Origin: CAZKCK01 sp964552325
GTDB lineage: Bacteria > Bacteroidota > Bacteroidia > Bacteroidales > TTA-H9
DNA: 16,228 nt
Direction of reading: 5' to 3'
Assembly (NCBI GenBank): GCA_964552325.1
Contig: CAZKHA010000068.1
Coordinates: 1 to 16,228, forward strand
The position numbers were made by a program, and so were the translations under genes. The notes beneath the pieces were generated by a model. The model saw nothing but the letters and a program-made list of their open reading frames with translations, was not told where the DNA came from and did no database searches. Below, piece after piece: positions 6,343 to 12,956 of the stretch (positions are counted from its first letter, which is position 1; every line of letters begins with the position of its first letter).

Positions 6343-7173
6343 ATGACCTGGTTACAAGCATTTATTATTGCCGTGGTAGAGGGCATCACCGAGTTTTTGC
6401 CTATCAGCTCCACAGGCCACATGATTATTACTCAGTCAGTTCTGGGTATGACGCCTACCGATTTTTCAAAAGCTTTTACAGTTAATATTCAGTTTGGGGC
6501 AATTCTTTCGGTAGTTGTGCTTTATTGGAAACGATTTGTTGAGCCTTTACAACGTCCTGCTATAGAAGGGACTTCGCTACAAAAACTGGTACATCGCTTT
6601 GATTTTTACTTGCGGTTGTTGGTGGCTTTTTTGCCAGCTGCAGTTCTAGGGCTTTTGCTCGATAAGTATATTGATGAAATGCTTGAGAGCGTAATGGTTG
6701 TTGCCATCAGCCTCTTAGTTGGAGGCATTGTTTTGCTGTTTGTGGATAAATGGTTCAACAAACCCGCAAAAAATCAAGAAATTACTTATCCTTCTGCTTT
6801 TGTTATTGGCCTTTTTCAATGCATCAGCATGATTCCGGGTGTTTCGCGTTCGGCAGCGACTATTATTGGAGGAATGTACCAAAAGCTTAGCCGTACCACT
6901 GCCGCCGAGTTCTCGTTCTTTTTGGCAGTTCCTACCATGTTGGCAGCTTCGGCTTTCAAATTATTAAAGAATTATGAATCCATTACCGCCGATACCTTGC
7001 CCATTTTGCTTTTTGGCAATTTGGTGGCCTTTATAGTAGCTCTTTTAGCCATAAAGGCCTTTATTGGGTTTTTAACGCGCTATGGCTTTAAGGCGTTTGG
7101 ATGGTATCGCATTGCCCTTGGCCTTGCCATACTCATCATGTTGGCTCTTGGTATTCCCTTGAATATTGCCTAA
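6343..7173 (+). CDS. uppP: Undecaprenyl-diphosphate phosphatase
   Basis: Integral membrane enzyme (BacA/UppP) that dephosphorylates undecaprenyl diphosphate and recycles the lipid carrier for peptidoglycan and other envelope glycans; overexpression is linked to bacitracin resistance. The 276 residues match the family length. The N-terminal motif VEGITEFLPISSTGH (12-26) contains Glu13 and Glu17 of the ExxxE pattern, and PGVSRSAAT (165-173) carries the conserved Arg169. Multiple hydrophobic helices cover the rest. It starts 18 bp after the DUF3098 stop, and its stop overlaps the truB start by one base (TAATG), so translational coupling is likely. Confidence 0.97.
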   Translation: MTWLQAFIIAVVEGITEFLPISSTGHMIITQSVLGMTPTDFSKAFTVNIQFGAILSVVVLYWKRFVEPLQRPAIEGTSLQKLVHRFDFYLRLLVAFLPAAVLGLLLDKYIDEMLESVMVVAISLLVGGIVLLFVDKWFNKPAKNQEITYPSAFVIGLFQCISMIPGVSRSAATIIGGMYQKLSRTTAAEFSFFLAVPTMLAASAFKLLKNYESITADTLPILLFGNLVAFIVALLAIKAFIGFLTRYGFKAFGWYRIALGLAILIMLALGIPLNIA

Positions 7174-7904
7174 TGGAATTGGATTACAATGCAGGAGCTA
7201 TCCTGGTGTTCGACAAACCCTATACTTGGACCTCGTTCGATTTGGTAAACAGTATACGCTACTCCTTAAAAATCTTTACAGGTAACAAAAAGCTAAAAGT
7301 TGGACATGCCGGCACTTTAGACCCGCTAGCTAGTGGCCTCTTGTTAGTTTGCACAGGTAAAAAGACCAAAGAAATTGATCAACTACAAGGTTTAGAAAAG
7401 GAATATACGGGTACATTTGTGTTGGGCGCTACCACACCTTCGTTTGATTTAGAGTCAGCCATCGACCAAACGTATCCAATACAACATATTACAGCGGAGC
7501 TTTTAACCGGAGCCTGCCAAAAGTTTACGGGAACAATTCAGCAATTCCCTCCCAAATTCTCAGCCATAAAGATTGATGGAAAACGTGCCTATGAGTACGC
7601 ACGCGAAAACCTAGATGTTGAAATCAAAAGCAAGGAAATAACCATTAGCGCGTTTGAGTTGACGCGAATTGCACTTCCAGAGGTGGATTTTAGGGTGGTT
7701 TGCAGCAAAGGGACCTATATTCGAGCCTTAGCCCGCGATTTCGGCGAAGCCTTAGGCAGTGGTGCATACATGAGCGCTTTGCGGCGTACCCGGATTGGGC
7801 CTTATATTGTTGAAAATGCCCTTGACGTACACGCGTTTAAAGTATCGCATCAAAAAAAGACAGCAGCCAGCTTTGCTAATGAAGCAGCGGCAACTACCGA
7901 ATAA
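7173..7904 (+). CDS. truB: tRNA pseudouridine(55) synthase
   Basis: Forms pseudouridine 55 in the T-loop of tRNAs. The 243 residues are shorter than the roughly 310 of E. coli TruB, which has an added C-terminal domain; short forms are usual in Bacteroidota. The catalytic motif GHAGTLDPLASG (44-55) has the nucleophile Asp50. KRAYEYAR (137-144) and CSKGTYIRALARD (177-189) are further family motifs. The ATG at 7173 is preferred because the protein aligns from there and forms a TAATG overlap with uppP; an in-frame upstream extension to 7101 lies inside uppP and has unrelated composition. The 3' end overlaps the convergent gene by 11 nt. Confidence 0.96.
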   Translation: MELDYNAGAILVFDKPYTWTSFDLVNSIRYSLKIFTGNKKLKVGHAGTLDPLASGLLLVCTGKKTKEIDQLQGLEKEYTGTFVLGATTPSFDLESAIDQTYPIQHITAELLTGACQKFTGTIQQFPPKFSAIKIDGKRAYEYARENLDVEIKSKEITISAFELTRIALPEVDFRVVCSKGTYIRALARDFGEALGSGAYMSALRRTRIGPYIVENALDVHAFKVSHQKKTAASFANEAAATTE

Positions 7905-8805
7905 ACAGCTTTCGTGTTATGGCCGAACTGCCTTGCTGAATCCTTAAAAAATACAATCCTCTTTGGCAGCCCGAAATATCAATGGTTTGCTGGCCTTGGA
8001 AAGCTGCCTCCGATACAACAGCTTTGCCTTGCGAATTAATGACCTGAACTATTGCAGGATTAGCTGTTTCTGACAGTACCTCAACCACCAATTGGTTCTT
8101 GGCAGGATTGGGCCCATATGAAAAACGTATTATACCATTTGTTTCGGTTGGGCCAATAGGATGAATTGAATCATTGGTATAAATGAGCTCCAATTTGGGA
8201 TGAAGGTTTGCATTGGGATGATCGCTGGAAGCAAAATTCATCCTACGGTAAAAAGCCTCATCCTGCAAGGTTATCATAATGCCAAACCCACTATCAGGAT
8301 GTTGAAGATTATCCTTCACCAATTGAGTTATATCCACCACCGTAACAATTTCGTCAATACTATCTACCCCAGGCAACACAATTTGATTTTGAAGGGTAGT
8401 AAGGGGTTGGTTAAACCAAGCTACCTCGTGTTCATCCCAAGGAGTTGTAATGCGCTGCACCCAGCAATCATTTGAGCCAGAACGTGCAGAATGCAAACCC
8501 ATGCCAGTAGTTGAGTCCCATGCATAAAGCGTTAACTTAGCTTGCAGCAGGGTATAATTGTGCTCTGTTGCAGGCAATTCAAAATCAATCAAGGCACGCG
8601 TATTTCCTGGAACCCCAAGAAACGTCCAAGCCACAATAGGTAATTGAGGATTGTCGCCATAATTGGTTGCAATCAAATAATCGAGGCCATGTACAAAAGC
8701 ATCTTTGCCCTGCCCGGCACCAGGCTGCAAAACCAAGGTATCTTGTGCATGTGCTAGGCTCATAGCCATAAACAACAGTAATATGGCACTATAGAATGTT
8801 TTCAT
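7894..8805 (-). CDS. Secreted DNRLRE-like protein with T9SS C-terminal sorting domain
   Basis: A 303-residue exported protein. Residues 1-20 form a signal peptide with a likely cut after AHA, before Gln21. Residues about 22-210 look like a DNRLRE/CBM96-type beta domain: the closing part SGFGIMIT (172-179) and NFASSDHPNANLHPKLEL (190-207) is characteristic, and the domain often accompanies polysaccharide- or surface-associated proteins. Residues about 225-303 are a type A T9SS sorting domain (YGPNPAKNQLVVEV at 230-243, then RGLYFLRI at 282-289, ending RKLFIR). It should be exported by type IX secretion and attached or released. No catalytic domain is seen. An upstream in-frame start would add 19 residues before the signal peptide, so I use the ATG at 8805. 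Confidence 0.9.
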   Translation of the reverse strand: MKTFYSAILLLFMAMSLAHAQDTLVLQPGAGQGKDAFVHGLDYLIATNYGDNPQLPIVAWTFLGVPGNTRALIDFELPATEHNYTLLQAKLTLYAWDSTTGMGLHSARSGSNDCWVQRITTPWDEHEVAWFNQPLTTLQNQIVLPGVDSIDEIVTVVDITQLVKDNLQHPDSGFGIMITLQDEAFYRRMNFASSDHPNANLHPKLELIYTNDSIHPIGPTETNGIIRFSYGPNPAKNQLVVEVLSETANPAIVQVINSQGKAVVSEAAFQGQQTIDISGCQRGLYFLRIQQGSSAITRKLFIR

Positions 8806-8905
8806 GGGAGACAGTAGGTATGTTTGACTTTGAAAAATAAGGGCTGTTAAAGTTACAACCAAACCATCGAAAAGTCAAGCATTATTTTTCCACCTCAATA
8901 AGCTG

Positions 8906-8913
8906 TATCTTTG
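8906..8913 (+). promoter_or_regulatory. -7 box (TATCTTTG) of the RluA-family gene
   Basis: An exact TANNTTTG match, 20 bp before the start codon, preceded by CTG as at the DUF3098 promoter. No TTG is seen at the -33 spacing. Confidence 0.6.
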
Positions 8914-8933
8914 TGGCAGCTAATATTTAGACT

Positions 8934-9839
8934 ATGCCAACCCCTCCCAAAGCCAAGACAAATAAATTTACTGTTGTAGAACCTGCTGAACTACTTAAAT
9001 TTATGATTGCTATGATGCCTAGCAAGGGGCGAAACGCTTTAAAATCGGTATTGGGATATCACCAGGTGAAGGTTAATGGCAAGGGTACCACAAAGTTTAA
9101 TTTTGCCTTAAATAAAGGCGATGTGGTTGAGATAAATTGGGAGAAAGCCTTAGAAAAGAAGCCGTTTCGGGGCATCAAAATAAGGTATGAAGATGATTAT
9201 TTAATAGTTATTGAAAAACAGGCTGGCATTTTGTCAATTGCAACCGAAAAGGAAAAGCAATTGACAGCCTATAGCCAACTTAGCGCACATGTTAAGTCGC
9301 AATATCAGGGAGCGTATATATTTGTTGTTCACCGGCTCGATAGGGATACATCGGGCCTTATGATTTTTGCTAAAAGCCCCGAGATACAAGAAAAGCTTCA
9401 AGGCACATGGGCCGAGAAAACCATCCATAGAACATATGCTGCTATAGTTGAGGGCGTTCTAAACAAGCCAAACGACACCATTTCTTCCTATCTTGTTGAA
9501 AGCAAGGCATTAAAAATGCATTCTGGAAAAAATCCTGAGATAGGCAAGAAGGCCGTTACACACTACAAATTAATTCAACAAAATCCGCAGTATGCATTGT
9601 TGGATGTTACGCTTGACACGGGGCGGAAAAATCAAATACGTGTACACATGAGCGATATAGGCCATCCGGTAGTTGGCGATAAAAAATATGGGGCCAAAAC
9701 AAATCCTTTTGGACGCTTAGGGCTACATGCCAAATCCATTGGTTTTACGCATCCTGTTACCAATGAGAAAATGACCTTTGACTGCGATATGCCATTTAAG
9801 TTCAAGCAATTGTTTGCTGAAGTAGTAATAAGTAATTAA
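8934..9839 (+). CDS. RluA-family RNA pseudouridine synthase
   Basis: A 301-residue enzyme of the RluA/RluC/RluD family, which makes pseudouridines in rRNA or tRNA. Residues about 17-70 form an S4-like RNA-binding domain (VLGYHQVKVNGK, 39-50). The synthase domain covers about 85-285, with the catalytic motif HRLDRDTSG (133-141) and nucleophile Asp137. Further family motifs are TGRKNQIRVHM (229-239) and GHPVVGDKKYG (243-253). The exact target base cannot be told from sequence. It is a single gene, convergent with purC, with a shared inverted repeat between them. Confidence 0.94.
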   Translation: MPTPPKAKTNKFTVVEPAELLKFMIAMMPSKGRNALKSVLGYHQVKVNGKGTTKFNFALNKGDVVEINWEKALEKKPFRGIKIRYEDDYLIVIEKQAGILSIATEKEKQLTAYSQLSAHVKSQYQGAYIFVVHRLDRDTSGLMIFAKSPEIQEKLQGTWAEKTIHRTYAAIVEGVLNKPNDTISSYLVESKALKMHSGKNPEIGKKAVTHYKLIQQNPQYALLDVTLDTGRKNQIRVHMSDIGHPVVGDKKYGAKTNPFGRLGLHAKSIGFTHPVTNEKMTFDCDMPFKFKQLFAEVVISN

Positions 9840-9872
9840 ACCTGACTGGTTTTTAAAGCCTGCCAGGTTTAA
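9836..9872. terminator. Bidirectional terminator between RluA-family gene and purC
   Basis: A 9-bp inverted repeat, TTAAACCTG (9836-9844) and CAGGTTTAA (9864-9872), fills the gap between the two convergent stop codons. It carries T-rich sequence on both strands, so it can serve both transcripts. It lacks a long uninterrupted T-run. Confidence 0.65.
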
Positions 9873-9875
9873 TTG

Positions 9876-10823
9876 TTACAGGGTGGTTAAAAAGTTTAAA
9901 ATATTCTGCTCAACGCGCTTTAATATGCTGCTAACATCTGCTTTTATGAATTTTTCGCCTGTAATGCCTTCGTAAAGTTCGATGTACCTGTCAGAAACAC
10001 TTTTAACGTATGCATCATCCATTTCGGGAGGGGTTTGTCCGGCATGGCCTTGAAAACCATTGGCCATTAGCCATTCGCGTACAAACTCTTTCGAAAGTTG
10101 TTTCTGCTGTTCACCTTTGGCAAAGCGTTCTTGGTAACCTTCTTTATAAAAATACCTTGAAGAATCAGGTGTGTGGATTTCGTCAATTAAATAGATTTTG
10201 CCATCGCGTTTGCCAAATTCGTATTTGGTATCAACCAAGATAAGCCCTTTGTCGGCAGCCATTTGTGAGCCACGTTCAAACAAGGCATAGGTGTATTTTT
10301 CCAATTGTGCGTACTCGGCTTCTGTCACTAAGCCTTGCGCAATTATTTCTTCGCGGGTAATATCTTCGTCATGTCCTTCGGTGGCTTTAGTGGTTGGCGT
10401 AATAATTGGCTTGGGAAATTGTTGATGCTCCATCATGCCATCGGGCACGGGCACACCGCAAATATGCCTGGCGCCGTTTTTATATGATCTCCATGAACTA
10501 CCTGTTAGATACCCTCTTATAATCATTTCAACCGGGTAGGGCTCACATAGGCGTCCGATGGTAACCATGGGGTCGGGTGAGGCGATTTTCCAGTTTGGTA
10601 CAATATCGGAGGTTGCATCTAAAAACTTGGCAGCTATTTGGTTCAGAACTTGCCCCTTATACGGAATGCCACGGGGCAAAACTACATCAAAAGCCGAGAT
10701 ACGGTCGGAGGCTACCATCACAAGTAGATCACTCCCAATAGAATAAACATCGCGCACCTTGCCATGATAAACTTTTGATTGGCCAGGAAATTCATAATTG
10801 GTTCTAACAATTGTGTTTGACAT
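9876..10823 (-). CDS. purC: Phosphoribosylaminoimidazole-succinocarboxamide synthase
   Basis: Purine biosynthesis enzyme (SAICAR synthetase) that joins aspartate to CAIR using ATP. The 315 residues correspond to the long form (similar to yeast Ade1) rather than the roughly 237-residue E. coli type. Family motifs are present: GKVRDVY (21-27, nucleotide-binding region), SDRISAFDVVLP (39-50), EMIIRGYLTGSSW (99-111), LILVDTKYEFG (194-204) and LIDEIHTPDSSR (212-223). The start lies 8 bp after the phoH stop, so the two are very likely co-transcribed. No purine-responsive riboswitch is visible. Confidence 0.97.
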   Translation of the reverse strand: MSNTIVRTNYEFPGQSKVYHGKVRDVYSIGSDLLVMVASDRISAFDVVLPRGIPYKGQVLNQIAAKFLDATSDIVPNWKIASPDPMVTIGRLCEPYPVEMIIRGYLTGSSWRSYKNGARHICGVPVPDGMMEHQQFPKPIITPTTKATEGHDEDITREEIIAQGLVTEAEYAQLEKYTYALFERGSQMAADKGLILVDTKYEFGKRDGKIYLIDEIHTPDSSRYFYKEGYQERFAKGEQQKQLSKEFVREWLMANGFQGHAGQTPPEMDDAYVKSVSDRYIELYEGITGEKFIKADVSSILKRVEQNILNFLTTL

Positions 10824-10831
10824 AATAGAAG

Positions 10832-11833
10832 TTAATTAGGTTTGTGGGTTAAGGGTTTTGTAAATTCCAATGCTTCGCTTTTTGCATAATCACGTGCATA
10901 AGCCTCAATTACTTTCTTTACTAATTTGTGACGAACAATGTCGTTTTCGTTAAGATATACAATATCAATGCCTTCAACATCTTTTAGTATGCTTGTGGCG
11001 TGAACCAAGCCTGATTTTTGATTACGTGGCAAATCAATTTGGGTAACATCGCCTGTTATGATAAACTTGGCAGAACGGCCCATACGGGTAAGGAACATCT
11101 TCAATTGGTTAAGGGTGGTATTCTGTGCCTCATCTAGAATGGCAAACGCATGATCAAGTGTTCGACCTCGCATAAAAGCCAGCGGAGCCACTTCAATGGT
11201 GCCATCCTCGATGTAGGTAAGCAGTTTTTGGGGCGGAAGCATATCTCTGAGGGCATCGTAAAGCGGTTGCAGATAAGGGTCAAGTTTATCTTTAAGGTCG
11301 CCAGGCAAGAAACCGAGGTTTTCACCGGCTTCAACGGCTGGCCGCGTAAGGATGATGCGTTTTACTTCTTTGTTCTTTAATGCTCTAACAGCCAATGCTA
11401 CAGCTGTATATGTTTTGCCCGTACCTGCTGGGCCAATGGCAAACACCATATCGTTTTTTAGGCTGCTATCAACCAAAACCCGTTGATTGTGTGTGCGTGC
11501 CCGCACTTGTAAGCCATGGTTTCCATACACCAACACATCGGTGGCCTCGCGTTGCTTTTCGGTTGTGAGGTTGCCGTTCTCCTCGGTTCCCATTATAGCT
11601 AACACGTCGTTTTCGGTAACCTTGCCAAACTCGTCATAATGCACCAGAAGCAAGCCAAATCGTCGGTCAAAATTCTCAAGGTCTTCACGCTCACCGGCTA
11701 TTTTTAGCATATCGCCACGCGCAATAAGTCTTAACCCAGGGTACATATTCTGCATCAAACGCAAAAAGTGATCGGCTGGCCCATAGATATCTAGCGGGCT
11801 GTAGGATTCTATTGAGATAATTTTTTCGTGCAT
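10832..11833 (-). CDS. phoH: PhoH family ATPase
   Basis: A 333-residue PhoH/PhoL-type cytoplasmic P-loop ATPase related to superfamily 1 helicases. The precise cellular role is unsettled in most bacteria, with links to RNA metabolism. An N-terminal KH-like region (about 1-65) precedes the PhoH domain, with Walker A GPAGTGKT (134-141), Walker B ILDEAQ (232-237), TRPAVEAGE (163-171), and ITGDVTQIDLP (259-269). I choose the ATG at 11833 because the protein matches the family from there. The frame stays open up to a TTG at 11938, but that TTG is the end of the -7 box, so the 35 extra residues are probably leader RNA. It is followed 8 bp later by purC. Confidence 0.95.
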   Translation of the reverse strand: MHEKIISIESYSPLDIYGPADHFLRLMQNMYPGLRLIARGDMLKIAGEREDLENFDRRFGLLLVHYDEFGKVTENDVLAIMGTEENGNLTTEKQREATDVLVYGNHGLQVRARTHNQRVLVDSSLKNDMVFAIGPAGTGKTYTAVALAVRALKNKEVKRIILTRPAVEAGENLGFLPGDLKDKLDPYLQPLYDALRDMLPPQKLLTYIEDGTIEVAPLAFMRGRTLDHAFAILDEAQNTTLNQLKMFLTRMGRSAKFIITGDVTQIDLPRNQKSGLVHATSILKDVEGIDIVYLNENDIVRHKLVKKVIEAYARDYAKSEALEFTKPLTHKPN

Positions 11834-11920
11834 AGTAAACAAAAGCAGCCAGTGCTGGCCTTTAAAATGATGAAAAACAAGCCTTTTAGAGGCAAGTGTA
11901 GCATTTACGTGATTTTTATG

Positions 11921-11928
11921 TAATTTTG
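11921..11928 (+). promoter_or_regulatory. Possible -7 box (TAATTTTG) of the SAM-hydrolase-like gene
   Basis: An exact consensus match on the plus strand, 59 bp before the start codon and only 7 bp from the oppositely oriented phoH box. No -33 TTG is seen. AT-rich sequence produces such matches by chance, so confidence is limited. Confidence 0.35.
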
Positions 11929-11935
11929 AATCGTG

Positions 11936-11943
11936 CAAAGTTA
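11936..11943 (-). promoter_or_regulatory. -7 box (TAACTTTG) of phoH-purC
   Basis: An exact TANNTTTG match on the minus strand. Transcription should start near 11933, giving a leader of about 100 nt before the phoH ATG. The leader contains two small hairpins (13-base hairpin at 11881-11893 and palindrome at 11848-11859), each followed on the minus strand by short T-rich sequence. Whether they regulate is unknown. Confidence 0.55.
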
Positions 11944-11987
11944 ATGAAATTTTGCCTCAAGGCATTATCCTCAAAACCTTTTAATAA

Positions 11988-12770
11988 ATGGCAATTATCA
12001 CGCTAACAAGCGATTGGGGTCATAAAGACCATTATCTATCAGTAGTAAAGGCTACAATTCTAAGCCGCATGCCCCAAGTTACCATTGTGGATGTTTCGCA
12101 CGAAATACCCCGCTTCGACCTCAATCAGGCAGCCTTTATCTTAAGAAATAGTTGGCGAGCCTTTCCCAAAGGTACCGTACATATTATCGGGCTTTTAACA
12201 GATGCCAGTATCGAAACTCCTCACACTGCCGCCGAGTACGATGGACATTATTTTATTGGCGCCGATAATGGCATTTTTAGCCTTTTGTTCGACCATCAAC
12301 CCACCAATATGGTCGAAATTGATATTCTTCAAGATTCAGAGTATTTTACTTTTTCAACACGCGATGTTTTTGTAAAAGCCGCTATTCACCTAGCATCTGG
12401 TAAACCCATTGAAAACCTTGGTGATGAACGTGAAAAACTTACCCCAAAAGAGCATTTTAAACCTGTGGTTTCACCCGATTCTATTCTGGGCAAAATTATT
12501 TATGTTGATAATTATGAAAATCTTTTTTCAAATATCACGCAAGAGCTATTTGCACAGGTAGGAAAAGGCCGCCCTTTTGTAATAGAATTTAATAGCTCGA
12601 GGTACAAAATAAATAAAATTGCACGCTCATATAGCGATGGAATAGAATGTGAACTATTGGCTTTGTTTTCTACTACTGGTTTGCTCGAAGTTGCCCTCAC
12701 TCGCGCCAATGCATCGGGTTTGCTAGGCATAAAGATAGATGACACCATTAAAATTCAGTTTAAAGACTAA
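11988..12770 (+). CDS. SAM hydrolase/SAM-dependent halogenase (DUF62) family protein
   Basis: A 260-residue protein of the SAM hydroxide adenosyltransferase family (former DUF62), whose studied members split S-adenosylmethionine into adenosine and methionine, or halogenate it. Recognisable blocks are LTSDWGHKDHYLSVVKA (6-22), IVDVSHEI (33-40), FIGADNGIFSLL (89-100), RDVFVKAAIHLASG (125-138) and YVDNYENLFSNI (172-183). The family's catalytic triad as I recall it is Asp, Arg and His. By my hand alignment Asp72 is kept, but the Arg position is His79 and the His of HGRD is Ser123, so activity on SAM is uncertain. It is divergent from phoH and followed by polA in the same direction. Confidence 0.88.
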   Translation: MAIITLTSDWGHKDHYLSVVKATILSRMPQVTIVDVSHEIPRFDLNQAAFILRNSWRAFPKGTVHIIGLLTDASIETPHTAAEYDGHYFIGADNGIFSLLFDHQPTNMVEIDILQDSEYFTFSTRDVFVKAAIHLASGKPIENLGDEREKLTPKEHFKPVVSPDSILGKIIYVDNYENLFSNITQELFAQVGKGRPFVIEFNSSRYKINKIARSYSDGIECELLALFSTTGLLEVALTRANASGLLGIKIDDTIKIQFKD

Positions 12771-12916
12771 TTTTTGTTTTTCAGTAGGTTAATTTAATAA
12801 GCTTGAATTCTTTACAAGCTTCGCATTTCCCCATAATTTGCTCACCAACATTACATGGTTGTCTTTGGCGAAAGCCTTGGCGGAGGGTGTCTATAGCCCC
12901 GTGAAGCCTTTTTTTG
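12771..12916 (+). other. Spacer between SAM-hydrolase-like gene and polA
   Basis: It contains a 7-bp inverted repeat (AAGCTTG 12799-12805, CAAGCTT 12815-12821; loop of 9) without a T-run. Further on is GC-rich sequence with short pairings (GGG 12884-12886 with CCC 12897-12899) ending in seven Ts at 12909-12915. The latter may be a weak terminator abutting the polA promoter box, as at pgi/ftsX, but the stem is poor. Confidence 0.35.
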
Positions 12917-12924
12917 TACTTTTG
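12917..12924 (+). promoter_or_regulatory. -7 box (TACTTTTG) of polA
   Basis: An exact TANNTTTG match directly after a seven-T run, within the same TTTTTTGTACTTTTG string as at ftsX. Predicted leader is about 30 nt. An out-of-frame ATG at 12944 lies in that leader, 13 bp before the polA start, and opens a frame of 29 codons overlapping polA. Confidence 0.6.
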
Positions 12925-12956
12925 AGCCAATACTTTGCAATAAATGAGCTTTAAAC

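Noticed and set aside
7101..7172. N-terminal extension of TruB
   Set aside because: The 24 extra residues are an out-of-frame reading of the uppP end; the ATG at 7173 fits the family start and the TAATG junction.
8806..8862. N-terminal extension of the T9SS cargo protein
   Set aside because: It would put 19 residues before a well-formed signal peptide that begins at the ATG at 8805.
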